From: Micavibrio sp. UBA1672
GTDB taxonomy: Bacteria > Pseudomonadota > Alphaproteobacteria > Micavibrionales > Micavibrionaceae
Assembly: GCA_002320665.1 (NCBI GenBank)
Contig: DCKO01000047.1
Location: 1 to 25,336, forward strand
Length of the DNA: 25,336 bases
Direction of reading: 5' to 3'
The stretch's first letter is position 1, and each line of letters starts with the position of its first letter. Of this stretch, positions 1 to 7,992 are shown in pieces. The notes beneath the pieces are model-generated. The model ran no database searches. It had not been told where the DNA came from and saw only the letters and a program-made list of their open reading frames with translations. The position numbers and the translations under genes are program-made.

Positions 1-711
1 AACTCCAACAAACATTTCAACGAAGTCCGACCCCGAAATGGTAAAGAATGGCACGCCCGCTTCACCAGCCACGGCACGAGCAACAAGCGTTTTACCAGTC
101 CCCGGAGGCCCAACAAGCAGTGCTCCTTTCGGGATTTGTCCGCCTAAGCGCTGGAATTTTTGTGGGTCTTTTAGAAATTCAACGATTTCTTCGAGATCTT
201 GCTTGGCTTCCTCAATACCTGCCACATCTTCAAAAGTAACAGTTCCCTGCTTTTCTGTCAGCATCTTCGCACGAGATTTACCAAACCCCATCGCGCCGCC
301 GCCGCCGCCTTTGCCATTCATCTGGCGCATAATGAAAATCCAAAAGCCTATCAAAATCAAAATAGGCAAGACATTGACAAAAATATACATCAGGCTAATT
401 TGCGGCGGATCAGGGTCTTCGGCCTTGATCTCGACATTTGTGCCTTCAAGACGCATGACAATATTTTCCTCAGGCGGAATTTTGGTTTTGAATGTCTTTT
501 CACCAGAGTTATATTTTCCGTAGAGATCATTGCCCTTAATTAACACTTCGGAGATACCGCCCGCTTGCGCGTCTTTCAGAAATTGGCTGTAGTTAATATC
601 TTCAGAGCTCGTATAGGTTGATTTTTGGGCATCTTGCGCTATTGACAGCAACATGATGATAAAAAGCCCGACTACGGCCCAAAAAAGTAAATTGCGGTTT
701 GTATTATTCAC
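1..711 (-). CDS. ftsH: FtsH, membrane AAA+ zinc metalloprotease (N-terminal part, cut by window start)
   Basis: ATP-dependent inner-membrane protease that degrades misfolded membrane proteins and short-lived regulators; the family works as a hexamer. The 237 visible residues begin with GTG at 711 and read MNNTNRNLLFWAVVGLF, a typical FtsH start. There is a first transmembrane segment (about residues 8-24), a periplasmic domain, a second transmembrane segment (about 107-128), a Gly-rich linker (GKGGGGGGAMGFGKS), the TFEDVAG signature near 160-166 and the Walker A motif GPPGTGKT at 202-209. The frame is still open at base 1 (ending ..GSDFVEMFVG), so Walker B, the SRH and the HEXXH protease domain lie outside. 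It is the last visible gene of the pal-cpoB-tilS-ftsH run, the usual alphaproteobacterial order. The GTG start is inferred from the N-terminal fit; no ATG lies closer. Confidence 0.96.
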   Translation of the reverse strand, partial: MNNTNRNLLFWAVVGLFIIMLLSIAQDAQKSTYTSSEDINYSQFLKDAQAGGISEVLIKGNDLYGKYNSGEKTFKTKIPPEENIVMRLEGTNVEIKAEDPDPPQISLMYIFVNVLPILILIGFWIFIMRQMNGKGGGGGAMGFGKSRAKMLTEKQGTVTFEDVAGIEEAKQDLEEIVEFLKDPQKFQRLGGQIPKGALLVGPPGTGKTLVARAVAGEAGVPFFTISGSDFVEMFVGV

Positions 712-777
712 TGACTTTCTCTTCTTTTCTTTCTCAATTTTTCTTTTTGAAAAACCTTTGATCAAGGGCTGATCTTA

Positions 778-1803
778 TTACTGCTCGTGGTACAAAACAA
801 TAGTCTTTTGCCCCTGATTATCTTTTCTTTCAAAGATTATCCCGCCTAGAGTTCGTTTGCGAAAAGGCTCTGGTTTCATTAAATCGTAAAATAGCGCCTC
901 AACCTTTTCCATGCGTGGACCATATGAACTATTATCATCATAGAGCTGTTCCATCGCCTTTTGAATGATACGAAAGGCAATTTCTTCAGGCTCTTTTTTG
1001 ATTGCCGCAAATTCCATTTCAATACAGCCAGTTTTTCTATCTTTAATAGCTACCTTTAAGGCCTTTGCAGCAACTTTATCCAAGGCTCTTTCAGCCCTAT
1101 CCAGACGTTGCGCTGTTTTTGCCAGACGCTTTGCACTTAAGCCCTCTTGCTCTAATATTTCCATAGATTTACGCAAGCGCACTCTAGCATATTTATCCAA
1201 GTCATTAGTCGGATCTTTACAATATTCCAGATTAAACTTATGGCAATATTCTATCAGTTCAGCTTTTGATACATTCAATAAGGGGCGGCACAAGATGATG
1301 CCATTATCCATAGGCTGGATTTCAGACATAGAGGAAAGCCCCTTTAAACCACTTCCCTTTGCCAAGCGAAAAAGGAATGTCTCAGCCTGATCATCCATGT
1401 GATGCCCTAGAAAAAGATGTTGAATATTCTGCTCTTTTATATAAGCTGAGATTAATTCGTAACGTACCTCACGCGCGGTTTCCTGCACACGAGATTCAAG
1501 CTCTCCTTTATGATCCCAGACCAGCGTTTTATGCGTTGCACCATCATAGGCCGATACAATATCAGCAACCTTTTGAGCTTCATCACCAGATTCTGGACGC
1601 AAGTTATGATCTACGGTTAAGACATGAAGATATTTTTTTTGTTGTATGACCCAACCATGCAATAAGTTCATAAGCGCAAGACTATCCGGCCCGCCGGAAA
1701 CAGCCACAGCCACTTTTTCTATCCCATCAAGGGTTTTAGAAAAGTGCTCATTCATGTTCATAGAAAATTTTTCTTTTAAACCAAGCATATCTGCAATTTT
1801 CAT
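778..1803 (-). CDS. tilS: TilS, tRNA(Ile)-lysidine synthetase
   Basis: Converts C34 of the CAU-anticodon tRNA-Ile to lysidine using ATP and lysine, switching decoding from AUG to AUA; cytoplasmic and normally essential. The PP-loop ATP-binding motif SGGPDS is at residues 36-41 of the chosen start, and GHHMDDQAETFLFRLAKGSG is the second family signature. A C-terminal region of about 150 residues follows. The frame stays open upstream to an ATG at 1869, but that start would overlap the end of cpoB by 38 bp and add a tail unlike the family; ATG 1803 (MKIADML) is preferred, with ATG 1761 also possible. No strong Shine-Dalgarno is visible at 1803, so the exact start is uncertain. It lies between cpoB and ftsH on the same strand and is probably co-transcribed. 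Confidence 0.93.
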   Translation of the reverse strand: MKIADMLGLKEKFSMNMNEHFSKTLDGIEKVAVAVSGGPDSLALMNLLHGWVIQQKKYLHVLTVDHNLRPESGDEAQKVADIVSAYDGATHKTLVWDHKGELESRVQETAREVRYELISAYIKEQNIQHLFLGHHMDDQAETFLFRLAKGSGLKGLSSMSEIQPMDNGIILCRPLLNVSKAELIEYCHKFNLEYCKDPTNDLDKYARVRLRKSMEILEQEGLSAKRLAKTAQRLDRAERALDKVAAKALKVAIKDRKTGCIEMEFAAIKKEPEEIAFRIIQKAMEQLYDDNSSYGPRMEKVEALFYDLMKPEPFRKRTLGGIIFERKDNQGQKTIVLYHEQ

Positions 1804-1831
1804 ATTTTGCGCAGAGTAGCAAGAGGCTTTG

Positions 1832-2680
1832 TCAACGGCAATTGATCTTTTCCATTTCAGTATCAGCACGGTTTAAGATATTGGCGGCTGTGCTTGCATA
1901 ATCTTTCTTAAGCTGCTTGAAAGCCACACAGGCATCTTGCGTCTTGCCCATACCAGCCAGAGACATACCCAGCTTCAGGAGGTTTCCAGCAACTTTTGGC
2001 CCGTTCGGGTGATTCTTATAACCCTCAGCAAAAATACGCGCGGCTTTTTCGTAATTTCCACGCACATAGAATGTTTCACCGTACCAGTATTTTGCATTGG
2101 GAATGAGAGAGCTATCGGGGTAGCGCTGCATGAAATTTTCAAAGGCGCTTTCTGCTCCGTCGAAATCCCGCGTTTTAACAAGCGCAAAAGCACGCTCGTA
2201 ATCTGATGCTGCGCTGTCACCAGAGGCTACTGGGCTATTACTTTCGGCAGATTGACGAATGGTTCCAAGTTGGCCTGATTGAGATGAATAATAAAAATCA
2301 TCGTCTTTTTCTGCAGGCTGCCCCGAGCTCCAATCAGCTTGTGTTCTGCTGTTACGATCATCCCGAGCAGCAACAGACTCACCATATCTGTAATTCGATG
2401 TAGCACCAGAGCCACTGCCCCCCTCCAAGGCTTGCAATCTCATCTGGACATCACCTGCGACAGTTTCCAGTTCCTCTTTCAAACGACGAATTTCATAATT
2501 TTGCTCTTCAATTGTGCCCGTCAGACGACGGATTTCCTGTTCCAATTCTTGAACTCTGATCTCCATCGCAGCCGCAGAACCATATTGGTTTTGAGCATAA
2601 GATATATCCGGTGACATTAAAGCCACCAGAGATACCGCAACAATAGGAAATCTGCTTTTGAAGTATTTAGGACGTATCAT
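1832..2680 (-). CDS. cpoB: CpoB (YbgF), periplasmic Tol-Pal system accessory protein
   Basis: Periplasmic protein that in E. coli links the Tol-Pal machine to PBP1B-LpoB during constriction. It has a signal peptide of about 29 residues ending SYA, then a coiled coil of roughly 40-85 (EIRVQELEQEIRRLTGTIEE..) which in the family forms the trimerisation domain. A low-complexity Gly/Ser/Asp linker (about 86-155) follows, then a C-terminal TPR-like region from YERAFALVKTRDFDGAESAF onward with three repeats. The length of 282 aa is normal for alphaproteobacterial homologues. It lies 28 bp downstream of pal on the same strand, the usual order. Confidence 0.92.
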   Translation of the reverse strand: MIRPKYFKSRFPIVAVSLVALMSPDISYAQNQYGSAAAMEIRVQELEQEIRRLTGTIEEQNYEIRRLKEELETVAGDVQMRLQALEGGSGSGATSNYRYGESVAARDDRNSRTQADWSSGQPAEKDDDFYYSSQSGQLGTIRQSAESNSPVASGDSAASDYERAFALVKTRDFDGAESAFENFMQRYPDSSLIPNAKYWYGETFYVRGNYEKAARIFAEGYKNHPNGPKVAGNLLKLGMSLAGMGKTQDACVAFKQLKKDYASTAANILNRADTEMEKINCR

Positions 2681-2708
2681 TTATTTAATTTCGTCTTTTT
2701 TAATCAGA

Positions 2709-3209
2709 TCACTCGACCTTAGTCACGCCTCGTCTGTTTTGAGACCATGACTCAGGGCTTGAGCCCGGAACAGCAGGCCTTTCTTTACCATAACTCACAG
2801 TCGAAATACGTGAAGAGTCAACACCGAGTGCTGTAAGGTAGCTCTTAACAGAATTTGCGCGGCGCTCACCTAAGGCCAAGTTATATTCACGTGTGCCGCG
2901 CTCATCAGCATGGCCTTCGACTGTCACGACCAAAGATGGATATTGCGCCATCCATGTCGCCTGATTTTCCAAAGTCATTCTGGCTTGTTGTGTCAGGTTT
3001 GAACTATCTGTGTCAAAGAACACACGATCACCGACATTCACAACGAGATCAGCTTGCGTCCCCGGAGCAGGACCATCTTCTACATAAACAGGCTCGCCTG
3101 ACATCATTGCAGAATCTGTCATAGACGTATCAACTTCACCATCATTGCTACCCGTACATGCTGCCAGTGTAATTGCAGCAACACCTATCATTAAATAACG
3201 TCGGTACAT
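2709..3209 (-). CDS. pal: Pal, peptidoglycan-associated outer-membrane lipoprotein
   Basis: Outer-membrane lipoprotein that binds peptidoglycan and TolB, keeping the outer membrane attached to the wall during division. The lipoprotein signal has the lipobox LAAC (Cys at residue 18), followed by an acidic Ser/Thr-rich spacer. The OmpA-C-type domain shows VFFDTDSSNLT, VEGHADERGTREYN and LGERRANSVKSYL, which hold the peptidoglycan-binding Asp and Arg. The product is 166 aa. A good ribosome site (AGGAAGGAAAA) stands just before ATG 3209. Upstream is a 166-bp non-coding gap and then an unrelated gene, so the usual tolQRAB genes are not adjacent here. Confidence 0.95.
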   Translation of the reverse strand: MYRRYLMIGVAAITLAACTGSNDGEVDTSMTDSAMMSGEPVYVEDGPAPGTQADLVVNVGDRVFFDTDSSNLTQQARMTLENQATWMAQYPSLVVTVEGHADERGTREYNLALGERRANSVKSYLTALGVDSSRISTVSYGKERPAVPGSSPESWSQNRRGVTKVE

Positions 3210-3263
3210 GGGATTTTCCTTCCTAACTCTATTATTTTAAAACTCAAAATCTTTTTTAAACAA

Positions 3264-3278
3264 GCATTTATAAAATGC
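3264..3278. promoter_or_regulatory. Short perfect inverted repeat upstream of pal
   Basis: GCATTT-ATA-AAATGC, 55-69 bp before the pal ATG, in the AT-rich gap that must hold the pal promoter. It could be an operator or chance in AT-rich DNA; no known consensus is recognised. Confidence 0.25.
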
Positions 3279-3375
3279 AAAACCGAATCTCTTCTAGACT
3301 CCACTATTAAGCACTCAGCGCGAGCCTTGCAAGCGGATTCAAATTTCATCCCCAACTCTGTCAGAGCGAATAATA

Positions 3376-4224
3376 TTATTCCTGCTTCATTATTAATTCA
3401 TTCAAAAGCAAATATGCGTCATCACGATCACGAGCATTCGGAGCCATATCAATATAATCTTCCAGATCTGAAATGGCATCATCATCCTTACCGATACGCG
3501 CATTCAACACGCCTGCATCAAAAAGCAAACGATACTCATATGGGGCAAGTTCGCGCATTTTCTTAACTAAATCCAATGCAAATTTGTAATCCCCAGCCTC
3601 GATATACCGGTTTTTCAGAGGATTCAGAACCTTGATCAAGAAGTCTCTTTTTGGCAAAGGCTTGAAGTAAGCATTAGACAACTCAGCTTGTTGTCCCAAT
3701 GTATCTTTGATTATTTTTCGCAGATCAGGCGCCTCCAGAATCATGCACCCTTCTACGGGATGAAAAATGATATACTCGCCTTCATGGATCAAACGACAAA
3801 TATAATGATCCGGCATGGATAAAATCTCGGCTTGCCACCCCAATGATTGGGCGGTGCGTATATATAGCAGAGCCAAAATCCCCGCATGGGCCGACCTGTT
3901 ATCTATCGCTCTGATAAGGTCACAGCTTTCAGTTATATCGGCCTCATCATCATTGGCGACCATATATTCTTGCGCATCATGGATTATGTGTTTTAGTGCA
4001 GCTAGGCGCGTACGGGCATCATTATTTGCACCTTCTTCAACCAAAGAATCAAAACGCTTTGAGACCTCATCACTTAGACTTGATAAATGGCTGACGTAAC
4101 GGAATAAAGACAAGCCTTTGTGAAAACCGGAGTAAAGCGCCAATAAAGCATAGGCCAAATCCAAATCAGAATCCTGATCAGTTATGATGCTCTGCCAATA
4201 CTCATCCGGTTTAAACGCGTCCAT
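3376..4224 (-). CDS. SirB1-family protein (transglutaminase-like domain plus TPR-like tail)
   Basis: Member of the SirB1/YchA family: a transglutaminase-like N-terminal and middle domain followed by TPR-like helices; the molecular function of the family is unsettled. Visible signatures are the central LIRAIDNRSAHAGILALLYIRTAQSLGW stretch (about 106-133, matching the RxGNPxSLGxLYLxxARRLG block of SirB1), then MPDHYICRL and FHPVEG. The C-terminal KVLNPLKNRYIEAGDY..AL block and helical repeats to residue 282 also fit. The family block usually reads RGGNPISLG; here it is RSAHAGILA, so any cysteine-protease-like chemistry looks unlikely. It lies 38 bp downstream of the BON lipoprotein on the same strand. 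GAGGA directly abuts the ATG. Confidence 0.75.
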   Translation of the reverse strand: MDAFKPDEYWQSIITDQDSDLDLAYALLALYSGFHKGLSLFRYVSHLSSLSDEVSKRFDSLVEEGANNDARTRLAALKHIIHDAQEYMVANDDEADITESCDLIRAIDNRSAHAGILALLYIRTAQSLGWQAEILSMPDHYICRLIHEGEYIIFHPVEGCMILEAPDLRKIIKDTLGQQAELSNAYFKPLPKRDFLIKVLNPLKNRYIEAGDYKFALDLVKKMRELAPYEYRLLFDAGVLNARIGKDDDAISDLEDYIDMAPNARDRDDAYLLLNELIMKQE

Positions 4225-4262
4225 TCCTCAACATAGAGCCTAAATTTACAACGCCAGAAATT

Positions 4263-5024
4263 CTACTGATCGTATATACTGTCCTGGCTCCAATCAATCG
4301 GATCACCTTGAGTAACAGGCGCAACAGGCGCCCCGCCAGAGGCTGTATTGTTTTGCATCTGCCCCTGATTGTAATTGGTGTTATCGTAATTATAATTTCC
4401 GGTACCGCCAAAGTCTTGTGGCGGGCTGCCGTCAGGCAGTTCTGGTGTACCTACAAGCTTCACGTAATTCACAACCTGCCGGACATTTTCAATGGTTCTA
4501 GCCTTTTCGATTACACGATTAAGCTCTTGCTGGTTTTGCGCAAAGCCCATTAGGTAAACGGTTCCTTGCACAGTATCAATCGAGTAATTTATGGATTCAA
4601 TATCTTTATCCAGAATAAGAGCTGTACGCAGACGGCCGCTTGTCCATGCATCTTTGGCGAAACCTGTTAAACCTGCACTACCTGCGACTTTAATTTCATT
4701 AATAACCTGTTTAACGCCTGATGGCTGCCATGCAAGGCGTACCGCATCAACGCGGTGCTGGGGATCTTGTACAACGCCAGTAATCAGAACGCGACCTTGA
4801 TTTATGGTCAAATCCAACTTGGTAAAGATATCCATATTATGACGAAACCATAAACTATTGATCTCGGTCTGGATACGCGCATCGCTTGCGGCTCTGGACA
4901 GACCGCCTTCCTGCACGGCAGCCGTGCCGACAGCTACGCCTGCGCCCGTCGCAAGACCTAACATGCTGCATGATGACAAAACCATTGATGAGGCTGTTAC
5001 AAATAATAAGGTTTGCATTTTCAT
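4263..5024 (-). CDS. BON-domain outer-membrane lipoprotein, DolP (YraP)-like
   Basis: Probable envelope-integrity lipoprotein. The lipobox LSSC places the acylated Cys at 19, and the following SMLGLATGAGVAVGTAA is typical of YraP/DolP. Two tandem BON domains follow, about 45-115 (DARIQTEINS.. to INEIKVAG) and about 125-195 (TSGRLRTALILDKDIESINY.. to VNYVKLVG), each with the central GxVxLxGxV strand (GRVLITGVVQ, GTVYLMGFAQ). A low-complexity Asn/Gln/Gly/Pro tail of about 55 residues ends the 253-aa product and is longer than in E. coli DolP (191 aa). It is 79 bp downstream of yraN and near rsmI and an LpoA-like gene, the same set as the E. coli rsmI-lpoA-yraN-diaA-dolP cluster, which supports the assignment. 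Confidence 0.85.
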   Translation of the reverse strand: MKMQTLLFVTASSMVLSSCSMLGLATGAGVAVGTAAVQEGGLSRAASDARIQTEINSLWFRHNMDIFTKLDLTINQGRVLITGVVQDPQHRVDAVRLAWQPSGVKQVINEIKVAGSAGLTGFAKDAWTSGRLRTALILDKDIESINYSIDTVQGTVYLMGFAQNQQELNRVIEKARTIENVRQVVNYVKLVGTPELPDGSPPQDFGGTGNYNYDNTNYNQGQMQNNTASGGAPVAPVTQGDPIDWSQDSIYDQ

Positions 5025-5103
5025 TGGAAAAACCCTGATTTTTTTGATTTACGCTATTATACAATCAACGGCAAAACGCTTGACGAATCGCCATTCTGGT
5101 ACA

Positions 5104-5466
5104 TTATGAAACTGTTTCCCATGCATTGTCCAGATGCTGGATAGAACTATCCCCTGATACTGTCACAACATCGAATCGCATGTCTGCATCATTAAATTCG
5201 GGATTTTCTGAAAGAAAAAACAGGGCCGAGTTTTCTATACGTTTTCGGTTTCTTGGTGTGATTGCCTCAAGCGCATCACTAGCCGAAGCTCTAGCCTTCA
5301 CCTCTATAAAACACAGCATGTTCCCATTTCGCATAATCAGGTCAATTTCACCAAATTTTGTTTTATAACGTGTTTTAATATGCTTATATCCCTGCTTCTC
5401 CAGATACTTTCTGGCTAGAGCTTCGGCCTTAACGCCACGTGCATAATTTGTAGTTTTCTCAAGCAT
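5104..5466 (-). CDS. yraN: YraN, UPF0102 family putative endonuclease-fold protein
   Basis: Small protein (120 aa) with the PD-(D/E)XK nuclease-like fold of the UPF0102 family; no firm cellular role is known. Family signatures are visible: GVKAEALARKYLEKQGY near the N-terminus, TKFGEIDLIMRNGNMLCFIEVKAR in the middle (E and D of GEIDLI and the EVK motif are the putative catalytic residues), and RFDVVTVSG near the end. Its ATG begins 1 nt after the rsmI stop (TAG-A-ATG), so translation is very likely coupled to rsmI. Confidence 0.93.
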   Translation of the reverse strand: MLEKTTNYARGVKAEALARKYLEKQGYKHIKTRYKTKFGEIDLIMRNGNMLCFIEVKARASASDALEAITPRNRKRIENSALFFLSENPEFNDADMRFDVVTVSGDSSIQHLDNAWETVS

Positions 5467-5467
5467 T

Positions 5468-6337
5468 CTAATCCTGCTCTTTTACAATTTCTATTGCCAT
5501 ATCATAGGCTTGCTTCTTTGAAATTCCTACTTTGTCTGCCACTATAGAAGCAGCATCCTTTGTGCCCCTTCCTTGTATTTCAGTACGTAGCATATCTTTA
5601 ATTTCATCTTCGCTATAGGCCCCTTCTAAAGGGGGTTCTATAACAATAACGATCTCTCCCTTTGGCGCACCGTTATCTTTGTAATATTCCACGACTTGTT
5701 CTATGTCACCTGTTTGCACTTCTTCATAAAGTTTGGTGATTTCCCGTATAACCGCCACTTTTCGTCCCTTCATCACTGCGCATATATCTCGCAAGCTCGC
5801 GAGCAAGCGCGGCGCAGTTTCAAAGACAATCAAGGATGAGGGCACGTTTTTCCATTGCTCCAGAAGCTTATTACGCCCCGCGGTTTTTGGCGGCAGAAAT
5901 CCCAAAAAGCTGAATTTATCGCTGGGCATGCCGGAAAGTTGAACGGCGGCAATCGGGGCACAAGGACCAGGCACAGATGTTATATATATGCCCCCCTTTC
6001 TTACTTCACGGGTGAGCTTATATCCCGGATCAGAAACCAAAGGGCTGCCAGCATCACTGACCAGAGCAATTACTTTCCCCTCATCCAGTGCATTGATAAT
6101 AGAGAGCCTTTTTTCTTCGTCACTGTGGTCATTATAAATTCGTGTTTCTTTTTTTATACCATGTGCAGCCAGCAATTTTCCGGTAACACGCGAATCTTCG
6201 CACAGAATATAATCGCACTGGCGCAATACATCAAGCGCACGCAGCGTTATATCCCGCAAGCTGCCTATCGGGGTGGCCACAATATAAAGACCGCTTCTCA
6301 ATTCTTTTTCTGTCTGTTCTAGCTCTGGCTTTTGCAT
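5468..6337 (-). CDS. rsmI: RsmI, 16S rRNA 2'-O-methyltransferase for C1402
   Basis: Methylates the ribose of 16S rRNA C1402 in the decoding centre using SAM. Signatures of the tetrapyrrole-methylase-fold family run in order: LYIVATPIGSLRDITLRAL (18-36), CEDSRVTGKLL, LVSDAGSPLVSDPGYKL, SVPGPCAPIAAVQLSGMPSD, FLGFLPPK and ETAPRLLASL. The 289-aa length is standard. It heads the minus-strand rsmI-yraN unit and is divergent from the LpoA-like gene, with start regions so close that the two promoters must overlap coding or near-coding sequence. Confidence 0.96.
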   Translation of the reverse strand: MQKPELEQTEKELRSGLYIVATPIGSLRDITLRALDVLRQCDYILCEDSRVTGKLLAAHGIKKETRIYNDHSDEEKRLSIINALDEGKVIALVSDAGSPLVSDPGYKLTREVRKGGIYITSVPGPCAPIAAVQLSGMPSDKFSFLGFLPPKTAGRNKLLEQWKNVPSSLIVFETAPRLLASLRDICAVMKGRKVAVIREITKLYEEVQTGDIEQVVEYYKDNGAPKGEIVIVIEPPLEGAYSEDEIKDMLRTEIQGRGTKDAASIVADKVGISKKQAYDMAIEIVKEQD

Positions 6338-6391
6338 CAGCTTTTCTATATCTTGGTTTCTATCATGAACAGCGAGAAGAATAACACAGCC

Positions 6392-7690
6392 ATGAACAAA
6401 TTAAATTTCAAAAGATTTTTTTTCACCATTGGTTTCTTATGTATATCCCTGCTTGGTCTTTCTGGTTGCACAGGTGGCGGTTATAACAACCAGCCATGGC
6501 AAAACCAGCAAGCTCAATCTGGTTCAGCGCAACAAGCACCGGGTAACCTTAATGTTCCTGCTGTCGAAGGCAAGGCTCTGGGCACCCCCCTCTCGGCACG
6601 CGATCAAGGTGATGTTATGCCGCCTACTCGCGTTGCTATTCTACTTCCCCTAAGTGGTCAGCATGCAGGATTAGGGCAATCCATGCTCCAGGCTGCGCAT
6701 ATGGCTTTGATGGATATGGGGCATAGTAACTTTGAACTTTTACCGCGTGATACTGGGGGCACAGCCGATGGCGCGCGCAGAGCGGCAAGGCAAGCTGTTC
6801 AGGATGGTGCGCAGCTCATGCTGGGGCCAGTCTTTTCTCATTCTGTGCGCTCTGCACGTCCGATTGCCCAAAGCGCCGATATTAATATGATTTCCTTTTC
6901 TACGGATTGGCGCTTGGCCAATAACCGGACTTTCCTGATTGGGTTCCTGCCTTTTGATCAAGTGGAGCGCGTTGTAAGGTTTTCTGCTGCACAAGGAATT
7001 ACACGTATTGGGGTCATAAGCCCAGAAGATAGTTATGGCAATGGCGTAGTCGCGGCGTTTCAAGCTATCACACAAAACAGCCCCATTTCGACAACGCGCG
7101 TTGAAAGATTTTCGCCTAAGTCCAATAATCTTGGCTCTGTCATGGCAAGCTTTACTGATTATAAACAAAGGCAAGCGTCCAAAGATGCTTACGGCCCTCC
7201 ATTTGACGCTGTTCTAATGCCTGTAGGCGGCGCTACAGCCCGTCAGATCGGCAGCTTCCTGAACCATTATGACATGCCTTCCAGAACTGTACGACGTCTT
7301 GGCACAGGGCTAATGGATGATCCATCTCTGGCGCGCGATAAGTCACTGGACGGTATGTGGTTTGCTGCACCCGATCCGAAAGCCCGCAGCAAGTTCGAAC
7401 AGCGTTACAAAAGCCTGTATTACACAGAACCTGAGCGTATAGCCTCTTTGGCTTATGATGCGACGGCTCTTGCAACTGTGCTGGCGCGCAGCGGATTGCA
7501 AAATACCGGTTACCCCGCTTTTGATTCTGCATCCATTGCCAATCCAAACGGTTTTGCCGGTGTGGATGGTATTTTCCGTTTCCGTAAAGATGGTATTGTT
7601 CAGCGCGGTTTGGCAGTGCTTGAATATCGTAACGGGCACATTGTTGTCATTGACCAAGCACCAAGATCATTCCAAGGCAGTCAGTTTTAA
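6392..7690 (+). CDS. Penicillin-binding protein activator, LpoA C-terminal-domain-like lipoprotein
   Basis: Outer-membrane lipoprotein with a periplasmic-binding-protein-like domain, related to the C-terminal half of LpoA, which activates PBP1A in E. coli. The chosen ATG 6392 (MNKLNFKRFFF..) gives a clean lipoprotein signal with lipobox LSGC, Cys at 26; in-frame ATGs at 6365 and 6332 would only lengthen the n-region, and 6332 overlaps the rsmI start. After a Gln-rich linker the type-1 binding fold begins at about residue 70 (TRVAILLPLSGQHAGLGQSM) and includes MLGPVFSHSVRSARPIA and RIGVISPEDSYGNGV. The 432-aa product lacks the N-terminal TPR domain of gammaproteobacterial LpoA (678 aa in E. 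coli), as usual for alphaproteobacterial members. Its divergent position next to rsmI and yraN supports the call. Confidence 0.88.
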   Translation: MNKLNFKRFFFTIGFLCISLLGLSGCTGGGYNNQPWQNQQAQSGSAQQAPGNLNVPAVEGKALGTPLSARDQGDVMPPTRVAILLPLSGQHAGLGQSMLQAAHMALMDMGHSNFELLPRDTGGTADGARRAARQAVQDGAQLMLGPVFSHSVRSARPIAQSADINMISFSTDWRLANNRTFLIGFLPFDQVERVVRFSAAQGITRIGVISPEDSYGNGVVAAFQAITQNSPISTTRVERFSPKSNNLGSVMASFTDYKQRQASKDAYGPPFDAVLMPVGGATARQIGSFLNHYDMPSRTVRRLGTGLMDDPSLARDKSLDGMWFAAPDPKARSKFEQRYKSLYYTEPERIASLAYDATALATVLARSGLQNTGYPAFDSASIANPNGFAGVDGIFRFRKDGIVQRGLAVLEYRNGHIVVIDQAPRSFQGSQF

Positions 7691-7992
7691 TTACACGTGA
7701 TTAAGATTCGAATCGGTTTGGATAAAAAAGGTTCGAATCGGGCATGAAAATTGATAAACGAATTTATGCGTTTTATTGATCTTACACCACCCTCCACATT
7801 AGAAATAATTGGTAAAATACTGACTTTAAATCATTTATTTTTTCGACACGGTTAAGTTCTAAAATAGATTTCTTTGCCCTTGCCAAGACAGGAAAAATGC
7901 TGCATACCTAAATCATCTTGATACGACACGATAAGTTTTCTAACCTGCGCAAGATGCGTTTTTACTCTTGTGTTTGGGGATAGGAGGGAACC
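7691..7992. other. 302-bp non-coding region before tetR, with direct repeats
   Basis: No gene or RNA is recognised here. Two pairs of repeats stand out. TTCGAATCGG occurs at 7707-7716 and 7732-7741, and the first copy sits in the perfect palindrome GATTCGAATC (7705-7714). CGACACG followed by a TAAGTT..CTAA-like stretch occurs at 7844 and 7924 (80 bp apart). Either pair could be operator sites for the TetR protein encoded just downstream; this is inference. Confidence 0.4.

Noticed and set aside
3368..3381. Perfect palindrome GAATAATATTATTC.
   Set aside because: It covers the stop codon of the SirB1-like gene in very AT-rich sequence; chance is a sufficient explanation.
5855..6322. A 155-codon open frame on plus opposite rsmI, and similar ones opposite tilS, wecA and mnmD.
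   Set aside because: Each lies fully inside a well-supported gene and has shadow-like composition.
7729..7745. AGGTTCGAATCGG looks like a tRNA T-arm and raised the idea of a tRNA remnant or att site.
   Set aside because: The T stem does not close, and no acceptor or anticodon stem is nearby; it is better described as one copy of the TTCGAATCGG direct repeat.
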